The notes under the pieces are model-generated. The model made no database searches. It was not told the DNA's origin and was given only the letters and a program-made list of their open reading frames with translations. A stretch of 64,000 nt of DNA. It comes from Deltaproteobacteria bacterium. GTDB taxonomy: Bacteria; Desulfobacterota; Binatia; UBA1149; JAJCZL01. Position 1 is the stretch's first letter, and each line of letters begins with the position of its first letter. Shown here piece by piece: positions 1 through 8,097 of this stretch. The position numbers were made by a program, and so were the translations under genes. Location of the stretch: contig JAJCZL010000056.1 of the NCBI GenBank assembly GCA_029262415.1, forward strand, positions 123,819 to 187,818, written 5' to 3'.

Positions 1-728
1 TCAAGAATCCACTCACGCCGATCCAGCTCTCGGCCCAGCGCTTGCGTCGCAGGCTCGGAAAGAAGCTTTCGGGAGCGGACGCCGAGATCTTCGAGGAATG
101 TACGACCACCATCGACCAGCAGGTCGATGAGCTGAAGACCCTGGTCAACGAATTCTCGAGGTTCTCGCACCGTGCAGCGGCGACGATGCACCCCCACTCG
201 CTGGGTGACATCGTCACCGAGACACTTCCCCTTTACCGTCAGTCACGTCCCGATATCGCGTTCCGTTCCGAGACCGCCGACGCGCTGCCCGACGTCTCGA
301 TGAACCGCGACGCCGTCAAACGTGCCCTGATCAACTTGCTCGACAACGCGGTAGCGGCCATCGGTAACGAGCGTAACGAGATCAAAAGAGTTGCTGCCGA
401 GGATGGCGAGGGCTCTCAGGCGGGGAAAACCCCACCGGCGGAAATCATCGTTGTTACGCGTTACGACAAGGGATTGTCTCGTGTGGTACTTGAGGTGGCG
501 GACAGTGGCCCCGGGATTCCGCCCGAGCATCGTGCCCGGGTCTTTGAGCCCTACTTTTCGACCAAGCCCGAAGGTACCGGGCTCGGCCTGGCGATCGTCG
601 CATCGGTCGCGTCCGACCACCGCGCCTATATCAGACTGAAAGAGAACCAGCCGCGTGGCAGTAGATTTATCATAGAGTTCCCGGTCAAACCGGAAGCGTC
701 ACTTGAATCGGAGACGGCGACGTCATGA
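1..728 (+). CDS. NtrY-like sensor histidine kinase, 5'-truncated by the window edge
   Basis: The reading frame is open from base 3, and the first visible residues are KNPLTPIQLSAQRLRRR. In NtrY-type kinases this directly follows the phosphoacceptor His (HEIKNPL), so the His, the HAMP and the membrane part lie outside the window. The ATPase half is complete: N box LINLLDNAV, G1 box ADSGPGIPPE, F box FEPYFSTK and G2 box GTGLGLAIV. A polar insert of about 25 residues (around NERNEIKRVAAEDGEG) separates the N and G1 boxes. The stop overlaps the next gene as ATGA, so the two are translationally coupled and this kinase is the obvious partner of the downstream receiver domain. Family assignment is strong; the signal sensed is not visible. 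Confidence 0.9.
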   Translation, partial: KNPLTPIQLSAQRLRRRLGKKLSGADAEIFEECTTTIDQQVDELKTLVNEFSRFSHRAAATMHPHSLGDIVTETLPLYRQSRPDIAFRSETADALPDVSMNRDAVKRALINLLDNAVAAIGNERNEIKRVAAEDGEGSQAGKTPPAEIIVVTRYDKGLSRVVLEVADSGPGIPPEHRARVFEPYFSTKPEGTGLGLAIVASVASDHRAYIRLKENQPRGSRFIIEFPVKPEASLESETATS

Positions 729-1984
729 CGCAAACAATTCTCGTGGTTGACGATGACCAAAAGGTACGCGACTCAATTGGCGGAGTGCTGCGTGACGAAG
801 GCTTTTACGTCGAGCTTGCATGTAATGGTACCGAGGCGCTTGCCAAGCTCGGGCGCGTCGATCCTCGGCTCGTTCTGATCGATGTCTGGATGCCGGAGAT
901 GGACGGTATCGAACTGCTTGAGCGCATTCGCAGCGCACGCGCCGATTTGCCCGTTATCATCGTTTCCGGCCATGGCAACGTAGAGACTGCCGTCCGCGCG
1001 ACCCAGCTTGGAGCTGTCGACTTCATCGAAAAACCGTTCTCGATTGACGGTCTTCTCAATTCGGTACGGCGTGCGCTCGCGTCTTCGGGCGATGAATTCG
1101 CGGCTGCACCGGCAGCCGGCGGCTCGCCACTTCATGCAGGGGCGGATGACGGACCGACGGTGACCGAACGCACGCTGGCGCGCAGCGTCGTCGGCGGTGG
1201 TCATGGACTGCACAGTGGGGTCAACACCGGGCTGATTCTCCATCCGCTTCCGCCCGGTAGCGGGATCCGTTTCGGCAGGGTGGCCGGCGAAGGCCAGCTG
1301 GATGCCCATGTCGATAACGTCGATTCGACCGGCTATGCGACCACGCTTCATCGTGGGGGAATGACGGTTCGAACCGTCGAGCACTTGATGGCGACACTGC
1401 ACGCCTACGGAATCACCAACCTGTTGGTCAAGGTTGAGGGTGAGGTGCCGATTCTCGACGGCTCGGCGGTCGAATTCTGTGACCTGGTCGAATCGGCAGG
1501 CGTCGAAGAACAAGGCGTAGAGCGAGCAGCGATCCACATTGAAGAAGAGATCCGCATCAACCGCGGAGAAGACGAGTTCATCTCGATCGCGCCGTTTGAC
1601 GGGTTTAAGGTCACCTACGAACTTTCCTACCCGAAACCCGTCGGCGATCAGACCTATACTTTTGTGCTTGATGGGTCGCAGTCATTCCGCGAACAGATCG
1701 CGCCGGCGCGCACCTTCGGCTTCGTCGAAGAAATCCGTGCGCTCGAACGTGCCGGACTCGGTAAGGGCGGAAAACTCGGCAACTTCATCCTCATCGGCCA
1801 GGGGGGGGTGGTCAACACCGAGTTGCGTTTCCCCGAGGAACTCGCCCGCCACAAGATCCTAGATGTGATGGGGGATTCGTATCTTCTTGGTGCGCCGATT
1901 CGCGGAGCTATCCACGCACGCAAAACCGGCCACGCCGCGAACGTGGCATTGATGAAAGCGGTCAACGGGCGTGTCGGGCTCTAA
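725..1984 (+). CDS. lpxC: Receiver domain fused to LpxC (UDP-3-O-acyl-GlcNAc deacetylase)
   Basis: One 419-residue ORF with two complete modules. Residues 1-118 are a CheY-like receiver of NtrX type: acidic pocket D9-D11, phosphoacceptor D53 in LIDVWMPEMDG, S81 in VSGHG and K103 in EKPF. After a linker of about 25 residues rich in Ala, Gly and Ser, residues 145-419 are LpxC, which removes the N-acetyl group in the committed step of lipid A synthesis. Seen motifs are HGLHSG, TVEHL (H220, zinc ligand), EVPILDGSA, ARTFGF, ARHKILDVMGD (H376 and D380 zinc ligands, D384) and TGHAAN (H403, general acid). All active-site residues known from E. coli LpxC have counterparts, so the enzyme should be active. 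No AAA+ or HTH domain follows the receiver, unlike NtrX. Start ATG overlaps the kinase stop. I infer that phosphorylation or dimerisation of the receiver controls LpxC. Confidence 0.93.
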   Translation: MTQTILVVDDDQKVRDSIGGVLRDEGFYVELACNGTEALAKLGRVDPRLVLIDVWMPEMDGIELLERIRSARADLPVIIVSGHGNVETAVRATQLGAVDFIEKPFSIDGLLNSVRRALASSGDEFAAAPAAGGSPLHAGADDGPTVTERTLARSVVGGGHGLHSGVNTGLILHPLPPGSGIRFGRVAGEGQLDAHVDNVDSTGYATTLHRGGMTVRTVEHLMATLHAYGITNLLVKVEGEVPILDGSAVEFCDLVESAGVEEQGVERAAIHIEEEIRINRGEDEFISIAPFDGFKVTYELSYPKPVGDQTYTFVLDGSQSFREQIAPARTFGFVEEIRALERAGLGKGGKLGNFILIGQGGVVNTELRFPEELARHKILDVMGDSYLLGAPIRGAIHARKTGHAANVALMKAVNGRVGL

Positions 1985-2006
1985 CAGCCGGTCGCGCTCA
2001 GCCGCT

Positions 2007-2028
2007 GCCGGTTTAGTTGCGCACCGGC
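2007..2028. terminator. Candidate bidirectional hairpin between convergent lpxC and gspN
   Basis: A perfect 6-bp inverted repeat GCCGGT / ACCGGC with a 10-nt loop fills the gap between the convergent stops of the lpxC fusion and gspN. There is no clear U-run on either side, so intrinsic termination is only plausible. Confidence 0.3.
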
Positions 2029-2904
2029 CTACTTGAGCCCGACGAAGGTGGGCGCGCGTATGTCTCCGCTTGCTTTGTAGCGGTGCCAACCGTCGCGTCC
2101 GACTGCGGACCGCGGCAACAAACCAATCACGGCTTTGGCGCGGTTACCGCCATCTGCGTTGCGCGCACGGACTTCGGCGTTGATCTTGGTCTGGCCAGTG
2201 GGCGCTGAGAATATCCGCCCTTTAGTCAGTTGCCACTCGACACCTTGGCTTGCGGCCGTGCCTTTGGTGAATACAATTTCGCTGCCTTCCAAGCGGGCAT
2301 CGATGACGACATCTTGGAACTCCCATGTACCAAGCGAGGCACCGATCGAGGTGTCGCCTGAATCGTCGCCCAGGTCGGCATCACCGGTGCCGGTCTGCGT
2401 CGAGATGCCCAGCGTTCCGGATAAGGTCCCTCCGCGACCGCGCAGTTCGATGCGACCGCTTTCGGCTATCCGGCCGATCTCACCGTTGCCGGCCCCGCGG
2501 CCCGGTCTCCGTAGCACCAGAGTTCCTGAGAACTTGCCGGCGACGACCAGACCGCCCTGTGCGAGGCAGGCGGCCGGGTTGATGTCGGCGAAGCTTAGGT
2601 CGAGCTTGTCTTCGTGGACGCTACCGTGGATCTCGCCGCCGCAAGCCTCGGCCTCGACCCCATAGCCGCTGCGCCCAATTGCGATCCGTACGTGCTCAAG
2701 CGCGAAATCATAATTACGTCCGTCCAGACGCACGCCGTCGAGTTTGTAGCTGAGCGGGAAGGCGTAGCGCACGTTTTGGATCGAGAGCGCGAGCCCGGCT
2801 TCGGCTGCAGGAGGCGTGAGAGTCGCTTCGATCAGGCGCCGGTGCGGAAAGTGCCATAAGGTGAATACCAGAAGGAGGCCCAGGAAAAGCGCGACGCGTT
2901 TCAT
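2029..2904 (-). CDS. gspN: Type II secretion protein GspN
   Basis: A 291-residue protein with one N-terminal membrane anchor (MKRVALFLGLLLVFTLWHF) and a long periplasmic part rich in beta and Gly segments, as in the larger GspN form found in deltaproteobacterial T2SS operons. It is the last gene of the gspC-N operon, 8 nt after gspM. A serine/glycine-rich stretch (around GTGDADLGDDSGDTS) is probably a loop. GspN is an accessory inner-membrane part of the secretion machine; its exact role is poorly defined. The call rests on position plus overall pattern, since the family has few invariant residues. Confidence 0.8.
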   Translation of the reverse strand: MKRVALFLGLLLVFTLWHFPHRRLIEATLTPPAAEAGLALSIQNVRYAFPLSYKLDGVRLDGRNYDFALEHVRIAIGRSGYGVEAEACGGEIHGSVHEDKLDLSFADINPAACLAQGGLVVAGKFSGTLVLRRPGRGAGNGEIGRIAESGRIELRGRGGTLSGTLGISTQTGTGDADLGDDSGDTSIGASLGTWEFQDVVIDARLEGSEIVFTKGTAASQGVEWQLTKGRIFSAPTGQTKINAEVRARNADGGNRAKAVIGLLPRSAVGRDGWHRYKASGDIRAPTFVGLK

Positions 2905-2912
2905 CGTCGCGT

Positions 2913-3467
2913 CTACGCGTCGGCCATGGTAGCCGCAACCATCACGACATCGAAGCGTGATTTGTCATCGTAGCGGCGCTTTAGCTGAAGCTGTTTAATG
3001 TAGACGGGCTTGCCCGATTCTTCGACGCTCTTGAGCACTGTGACGACGGCGCTAAGAGGGACACGCGATAGTCGTAGTTCGACCGACATTTCTTCGACGC
3101 CCGGCTTGAGTTGACGACGGCTCGGGTTCATGGACTCAATGCTTTCCTTGTCCACAGCCGACGCGGTAACGCGATCTACAAACGAGAACAGCGAGAAGTC
3201 GACGTCGGCGTGGGCCCGTCCCGAGGTATGGCCGAGCCTAGCCTGCAAGTCGCGGATATCGCTGCCCGCCTGGTGCATAGCACGGATATCGCTTCTCAGT
3301 TTGCCGAGTCCGCGGTCCATGCGCGTGTGACTATCGATCAGCGGATATACGACCAGCCCGACAAGCGCGACGAAAGCGAGGCAGATACCGAGTAGTGAAA
3401 CGAGGCGTTGCTCGCGCCGACTCAATCGTGCAAACAATGCCGAGACCTGCTCAAGGAGTTGGTTCAC
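2913..3467 (-). CDS. gspM: Type II secretion inner-membrane platform protein GspM
   Basis: A 184-residue bitopic protein: a charged cytoplasmic N-terminus (RLSRREQRLVS), one membrane helix (LLGICLAFVALVGLVVYPLI, about residues 24-43), then a coiled-coil-like segment and a small ferredoxin-like periplasmic domain. In the T2SS it pairs with GspL and GspF at the inner membrane. The GTG start overlaps the gspL stop as GTGA, so translation is coupled. Confidence 0.87.
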   Translation of the reverse strand: MNQLLEQVSALFARLSRREQRLVSLLGICLAFVALVGLVVYPLIDSHTRMDRGLGKLRSDIRAMHQAGSDIRDLQARLGHTSGRAHADVDFSLFSFVDRVTASAVDKESIESMNPSRRQLKPGVEEMSVELRLSRVPLSAVVTVLKSVEESGKPVYIKQLQLKRRYDDKSRFDVVMVAATMADA

Positions 3468-4867
3468 GCTTGTCCCCCTGCGATCTCGGCCAACTTGATC
3501 ATCATCTGAAAGTCCACGCCCTCACCGTTGACGGCTGCACGCACGTCACGTACTTCCACCGAGGCGAACCCGGCGTTGGCCTGGAGAAGTTCCTGCACCC
3601 GCGTGACGGCTTCGAATGAGGAAGCGCGTCCGCTCAAACGCACGTTGGGAGGTTCGTGGAGGTAGCTGTCAAACTCGATGTCGAGGTCTACGGGGATGGT
3701 CTGCGACATGAGCGCAAGCACCCGCAGGGGGGTTGCCGTCGAGCCCCCGCCACCAGCCGAGGCGCGGACTTGCCGGGTGAGTTCGTCGCGCCGCATTTCG
3801 AGCTTGAGACGCCGTCCCGTGGATCCGGTAGCCCCAGGCATGGCGCTTTTAAAGATCGTATCGGCTTGCTGCTCGAGCCTTGCGTGCTCGGAGGAGAGTT
3901 TTACGTAATTGGTGGTGACGGCGGTGACGGTAAGTCCTGCCGCGAGTGCGGCCCAAGGCGCAAGAGGACGCAGCCGGTCGCGCCACTCGTTGGTCTCAGT
4001 CGCAGAGGCTTGGGCCGCGGCGCGTACTGGAAGCTCGACCAGGGGACGGCCACTGTTGCCCGCCACGGCGTAGAGAAGGCCAAGCACGGGAGCTGCGGAT
4101 GTCCAGTGGGTGGAGGTCTGTGCGGTGATCTCGAGTGGGCAGCGGTCGGGCAGGGCCTCGAGGCGGAATTCTGCAAGCAAGTCGGCCAACGCCGGTGCAA
4201 CGCCGGCGACCATCGACCCGCCGAGCACGATGCGTGGGGTTGGCGGGGCCATCGTGCGTATGCTCCAAGCGAGGTTACGGACCAGGACGGCTGTTGGACA
4301 CATACCCACGACGCGGAGTGAGTCGAGTTTGCCGAACACAAAAGACGCGAGTACGGCACCGTCGGGGCTGACATCGATAGCCGTATACGAAGACTCGGTC
4401 CCCAGGGTCCTTCGGTAGACCTCAGCGATCGCGGTTGGGGCCCAAATGAAGCGTTGCGGATTCACCTCGTATTTGGCGAGCGCTTCGCGGTGCTCGTCCA
4501 GCGTTGCATACGGTACCAGTAGGCCGAGAATCTTGCCGCGCTTATCCTGGGCCGCAAAATCCCAGGCGGCTACGCACTCGTCCAGACTCATCGGTACGTG
4601 TTCTTCCAGTGCCGGCCCGACGGCCTGGTCAAGCCGCCGTTTGTCGCGGAAGGCGAACTCGAGCAGACGAAAACTTGCTGCCGTGGAAGGGACGGTGGCG
4701 ATGACGCGGTCGTAGTCGTGCTTTGGCAACAAACGCGAAAGCGTCATGGCCCGGTCGCGCTCGATGTCGAGCAGCGCGTCCACTCGCAGCGAGCGCAGAG
4801 TAGATTCCGCGGTTGCCACGCAAAGCCGGGCCGAGGTTAAGTGTACGGCGAGAATCCGATTAGCCAT
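3464..4867 (-). CDS. gspL: Type II secretion inner-membrane platform protein GspL
   Basis: A 467-residue protein with a cytoplasmic actin-like (PilM-like) N-terminal domain starting MANRILAVHL, a single membrane helix near residues 298-316 (PLAPWAALAAGLTVTAVTTNY), then a periplasmic ferredoxin-like domain. GspL links the GspE ATPase to the inner-membrane platform together with GspM. The ATG sits on the gspK stop (TGATG), and the stop overlaps the gspM start. Sequence conservation is low in this family, so operon position carries part of the weight. Confidence 0.88.
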   Translation of the reverse strand: MANRILAVHLTSARLCVATAESTLRSLRVDALLDIERDRAMTLSRLLPKHDYDRVIATVPSTAASFRLLEFAFRDKRRLDQAVGPALEEHVPMSLDECVAAWDFAAQDKRGKILGLLVPYATLDEHREALAKYEVNPQRFIWAPTAIAEVYRRTLGTESSYTAIDVSPDGAVLASFVFGKLDSLRVVGMCPTAVLVRNLAWSIRTMAPPTPRIVLGGSMVAGVAPALADLLAEFRLEALPDRCPLEITAQTSTHWTSAAPVLGLLYAVAGNSGRPLVELPVRAAAQASATETNEWRDRLRPLAPWAALAAGLTVTAVTTNYVKLSSEHARLEQQADTIFKSAMPGATGSTGRRLKLEMRRDELTRQVRASAGGGGSTATPLRVLALMSQTIPVDLDIEFDSYLHEPPNVRLSGRASSFEAVTRVQELLQANAGFASVEVRDVRAAVNGEGVDFQMMIKLAEIAGGQA

Positions 4868-5910
4868 CAGCGCCGGCGTAAGCCGCCTCCAGGCAGAAGT
4901 GCGTTGAGTTCATCGAGGCTGTTCCTGGCTGAATCGTCGGACGCGGGCAGGTTCGGCCCACGCCGCCGCGTCCAATAGAGTAGCTGGATCCGGCCACCTT
5001 CGCGATGCAGCAGCGCCTCAACACTACGGTAGGCACCACCGGCGCCGGCCGTAGAACGCACGCGGAAGTATTCGCTCTTGACGTCGGCAATCTTGTCGAG
5101 TTCTACGCCCTCCAACCCCTCTATCTCACCGACCTCTTCGAGTTTCTTGAACGGGGCGGTGTCTCTGCGAGCCAGAAAGCGGTTGAGCACCACCGGGTCA
5201 CGCAGTTGCTGGATCATCGCGCTGAGCACTTCGGGGGGAGCGGTGTTCACGTTGATTGATTTGGTTTTACTGGGGGTTACCGAGGCAACTGTTCGCAGTC
5301 TCACGAGATCTGAGGGTTCCACGCCGCGGATCAATGCGAGTTCGGCGAACGTGCGCAGATACCCGTTACGCGCAGCGTGGGGCTGAGGGAGTCCGAGGTA
5401 GTAGCTGTTCTCGGCACCTTCCGGCACCGGGAAAGTCGTCGAATCATCGTCGATCCAGTCGATGATCGAGCCGATCAGCGCGGTATCCACCTCGACGGAG
5501 CGAAACAAACGTTCCGCGCGTTCACGCTCCTCCAGGCGGCGGGAGCGCAGCCTGTTCAGGTCGTACAGGCCGCTGTCGTCTTGGATGCGAAAAGTAAGCG
5601 ACACATCCTCCTCAACCGGGATAGGGATCTCGGAGGCTGCCCACAACTCGCCGAGATGGTCGATCTTGCGCAAGTCCGGCGCGGTAGCGTAGGCGCCGAA
5701 GCCATCCAGGGATAGAAGTTCCGAGGCGAAGAGGAGACCGGACTCGGCGAGCAGGCCGGCACGTTTGGCGTTGATCCATTGGGCGGTGCGGCGTGCCTCG
5801 ACTTGGGTCCGGAAGGTGAACTGCATGACGATCACCGTCAGTAACGCCGTGGCCAGAAGTGCGGTCAGCAGTGCAACGCCGCGCTCGGATGAGGTGGCTG
5901 GGGTCTTCAC
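4867..5910 (-). CDS. gspK: Minor pseudopilin GspK
   Basis: The track start at 6042 reads through an implausible Arg/Cys-rich leader overlapping gspJ. The GTG at 5910 overlaps the gspJ stop as GTGA and gives a 347-residue protein starting VKTPATSSERGVALLTALL. That contains a normal class III signal (cut after the Gly in ERG) and one hydrophobic helix. The pseudopilin Glu+5 is absent, as is usual for GspK. The long globular part (DLNRLRSR, INVNTAPPEVLSAM) matches GspK. GspK caps the pseudopilus tip with GspI and GspJ. Confidence 0.92.
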   Translation of the reverse strand: MKTPATSSERGVALLTALLATALLTVIVMQFTFRTQVEARRTAQWINAKRAGLLAESGLLFASELLSLDGFGAYATAPDLRKIDHLGELWAASEIPIPVEEDVSLTFRIQDDSGLYDLNRLRSRRLEERERAERLFRSVEVDTALIGSIIDWIDDDSTTFPVPEGAENSYYLGLPQPHAARNGYLRTFAELALIRGVEPSDLVRLRTVASVTPSKTKSINVNTAPPEVLSAMIQQLRDPVVLNRFLARRDTAPFKKLEEVGEIEGLEGVELDKIADVKSEYFRVRSTAGAGGAYRSVEALLHREGGRIQLLYWTRRRGPNLPASDDSARNSLDELNALLPGGGLRRR

Positions 5911-6644
5911 TGGATCGTCGCCGCGGCCAAGTAAGCAGCCGAGACGAACTCCGCTTCGGGTCCCTCGGCCGCGGCAAGGCGCAGTCGGGTTTGCACGATA
6001 ATGGGGGCACGACCGCCATCGGCTCCCACATCCGACTGCCAATCGCTTTGCCAGCCGCCGAGTGGGGCCCTCATGCGCAGAGAAAGACCGCGCACGTTGT
6101 GGGCTATCACTGAGCGAAGCCCGGCTTCTTCGATCTGCGAAGTGGGCGGTCGCATCTCATAGCGGACCAACTGAAGCTCTTCGGATGATGGGTCGAAGGC
6201 GCGGCTATTGAAGTCGCTGTCCGGCCTTTCGAGCCTGTAGACGATACGGGTGAGGTCGCCGCGGTCGATGCCGAACGGCGGGGGAGCCCCGATGCCGTCA
6301 AGCGGGGTGGTCCCGCGTGACGATAACGCGGTGAAGTCGAGGACCACCACAGCGGTGTCGGTCGATGACATTTCGGCGTCCCCGTCAGCGAAAAACCGAG
6401 GCGGAGGGGGGTCGAATTCGTTACCGAAAGCGCCGGTGGCGAACGTACCTCCAAGGTCTTCTTCGATGAGATCGACTGCACGGCGGCCGGCTGCAAAGAC
6501 CGCAGCGCGGGCTTGCGCGTAGTCACGGGTTGCCACTGTACGTGAGAACGAGCCGAACAGCGTGGTCGCGATCACTCCGAGAATCGCCACAGCGACGAGA
6601 ACCTCGAGCAGGGTGAACCCGGCTTGCGCACGGCATGCGGTCAT
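5907..6644 (-). CDS. gspJ: Minor pseudopilin GspJ
   Basis: A 245-residue protein with the prepilin signal AGFTLLEVLVAVAILG near residues 8-23 (cut after Gly; Glu+5 present) followed by a globular domain with a SLRMRAPLGGWQSDW segment near the end. GspJ forms the pseudopilus tip complex with GspI and GspK. The ATG overlaps the gspI stop as ATGA and the stop overlaps the gspK GTG. A GspO-type prepilin peptidase must be encoded elsewhere. Confidence 0.9.
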   Translation of the reverse strand: MTACRAQAGFTLLEVLVAVAILGVIATTLFGSFSRTVATRDYAQARAAVFAAGRRAVDLIEEDLGGTFATGAFGNEFDPPPPRFFADGDAEMSSTDTAVVVLDFTALSSRGTTPLDGIGAPPPFGIDRGDLTRIVYRLERPDSDFNSRAFDPSSEELQLVRYEMRPPTSQIEEAGLRSVIAHNVRGLSLRMRAPLGGWQSDWQSDVGADGGRAPIIVQTRLRLAAAEGPEAEFVSAAYLAAATIQ

Positions 6645-7105
6645 TGAAATCCCGTCGGCCGCATGAAGAACCGTAGGCTGACCAACGGTCTCGACCTGTC
6701 GTCGGCCAGCCAGACACTCACTGTGACGTCGCGAAGCGTAGGTGCGAAGCTCGCCTGAACCAACGACTTCCAGAGGAAACGATCGGCCCCGGGCAGCGAC
6801 TCATCTTCGTCCTCGCCGAAGCCAGGGAGAACGAACTCCTCTGTGAACTCGCCTTCTTCCTCGCCGATTTTCGGGAAGGGGCCGGTCTTGATGAGCGCAA
6901 CCCGGTGGCCGGCAAGCATGGCGGCAGTCGTCATGTCTTGCGTTTCAGAGACGAGCTTTAGGTTGCGCGCCTGCAGTCCGAGCAAGCTCACCATGGCGAC
7001 GCCGAGAATCGCCACGGCGACGAGGATCTCGAGCAGCGTAAAACCGCGTTCGCCGACCGCGGTGGCTCGGCTGGATGCGAGCGGAGGTTTGAATCTCAGG
7101 TTCAC
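6641..7105 (-). CDS. gspI: Minor pseudopilin GspI
   Basis: About 154 residues, with an unusually long pre-signal (VNLRFKPPLASSRATAVGERG) before the prepilin helix FTLLEILVAVAILG. I chose the GTG at 7105, which overlaps the gspH stop as GTGA like the other joints in this operon. The GTG at 7117 used by the track adds four residues and is possible. The C-terminal VSVWLADDRSRPLVSL segment fits GspI, the core of the pseudopilus tip. Confidence 0.88.
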   Translation of the reverse strand: MNLRFKPPLASSRATAVGERGFTLLEILVAVAILGVAMVSLLGLQARNLKLVSETQDMTTAAMLAGHRVALIKTGPFPKIGEEEGEFTEEFVLPGFGEDEDESLPGADRFLWKSLVQASFAPTLRDVTVSVWLADDRSRPLVSLRFFMRPTGFQ

Positions 7106-7632
7106 CGGGCTCTCCACTCGGGACTGTGATGCTTGACCGACGTTTGGCCCGTAAACGAGTCATAGGTCACTACGTAGGAGTCTTCACCGGAGACGAGCGT
7201 GATCGATATCGGCAAACCACCGCCTTCCGGAGTGAGGTAAACCTGCGCCTGACCTGCATTCTGTTCGGCGGTTTCTGTTCTCACCGATGCAATCTCTACC
7301 CCCAGCGGCAACACCCCGGGTTTCGCGTACGGGTCCCAGTCCTCGGCGAACCCACCGGCAAGCTCCCCTTCGGCGTAGGGTACATGTACGCGGATGTCCC
7401 AGCTTTCACGTTCGAGGTCGAAGTCGATGCGATAGGTACGTCCGCGTAGCGCGGCTTCGTCGGAAAGGTAGCTGATTAAGGTAGCCAGGCGGTCGGCTCC
7501 TGCCTCTGCGCGTGTCGCCGTTAGGTCGGGGAGACGTGGCAGGACGATCACGAGCATCAGGCCGAAGATAAACAGCACTACGCTGATCTCGATCAGAGTG
7601 AATCCGGCCTGCGAACGCGGGTGGCCAGTCAT
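7102..7632 (-). CDS. gspH: Minor pseudopilin GspH
   Basis: A 176-residue pseudopilin with signal QAGFTLIEISVVLFIFGLML near residues 8-27 and a C-terminal beta-rich domain (VYLTPEGGGLPISITL). Its place between gspG and gspI identifies it as GspH, which joins the tip complex to the GspG filament. Encoded 14 nt after gspG; its stop overlaps the gspI start. Confidence 0.88.
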   Translation of the reverse strand: MTGHPRSQAGFTLIEISVVLFIFGLMLVIVLPRLPDLTATRAEAGADRLATLISYLSDEAALRGRTYRIDFDLERESWDIRVHVPYAEGELAGGFAEDWDPYAKPGVLPLGVEIASVRTETAEQNAGQAQVYLTPEGGGLPISITLVSGEDSYVVTYDSFTGQTSVKHHSPEWRAR

Positions 7633-7646
7633 TGCCAGGGGCGTGG

Positions 7647-8096
7647 TCAGAAGTCCCGCGAGTCGATGTCTGCGTCCAGTCCGTCGCCGCCTTCTTCGCC
7701 GTCGGCGCCGAGCGAGCGGAGCACGTAGCTTTTGGAATCGCCCGCGTACAAGAATTCATTGTCCCACGGGTCTAACGGAACTCGTTCCAAGTAACCGTCT
7801 TCGCGCCAGTTGCGCGGTATGCGGCCGGTTGTGGGTTGGACGACGAGTGCCTCCAATCCCTGCTCTGAGGTCGGATAGGCTCCGGAGTCGATTCGATAGA
7901 GGTTCAGAGCCTCTTCTATCGCGCGTATATCGGCCATTGCTTTGACTAGGCGCGCTTCGTCGGTGCGTCCGATGATCCGCGGGGCCGCCAGGGAGATGAG
8001 CAACCCTAGGATCATGACCACCACGAGGATTTCGATCAGCGTGAAGCCGCGTTGGAGCGAGGGTCTTCCCATTGTTTTGGCCATTGCTCGGAGCAT
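7647..8096 (-). CDS. gspG: Major pseudopilin GspG
   Basis: A 149-residue protein with prepilin signal QRGFTLIEILVVVMILGLL and the very conserved GspG body: DIRAIEEALNLYRIDSGAYPT, EQGLEALV, PLDPWDNEFLY and a C-terminal acidic GADGEEGGDGLDADI segment that forms the calcium site in this family. It is the main subunit of the periplasmic pseudopilus. There are three candidate ATGs in the first nine codons; the first is kept. It starts one base after the gspF stop. Confidence 0.97.
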   Translation of the reverse strand: MLRAMAKTMGRPSLQRGFTLIEILVVVMILGLLISLAAPRIIGRTDEARLVKAMADIRAIEEALNLYRIDSGAYPTSEQGLEALVVQPTTGRIPRNWREDGYLERVPLDPWDNEFLYAGDSKSYVLRSLGADGEEGGDGLDADIDSRDF

Positions 8097-8097
8097 C

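Noticed and set aside
725-1984. The idea that REC-LpxC is an ORF-caller fusion of two adjacent genes
   Set aside because: The frame is continuous, the linker has no stop, the LpxC part lacks a good internal start with a Shine-Dalgarno site, and a full NtrX would need some 330 more residues that are not present in any frame.
5911-6042. N-terminal extension of the track gspK ORF
   Set aside because: It lies inside gspJ and precedes the true class III signal peptide.
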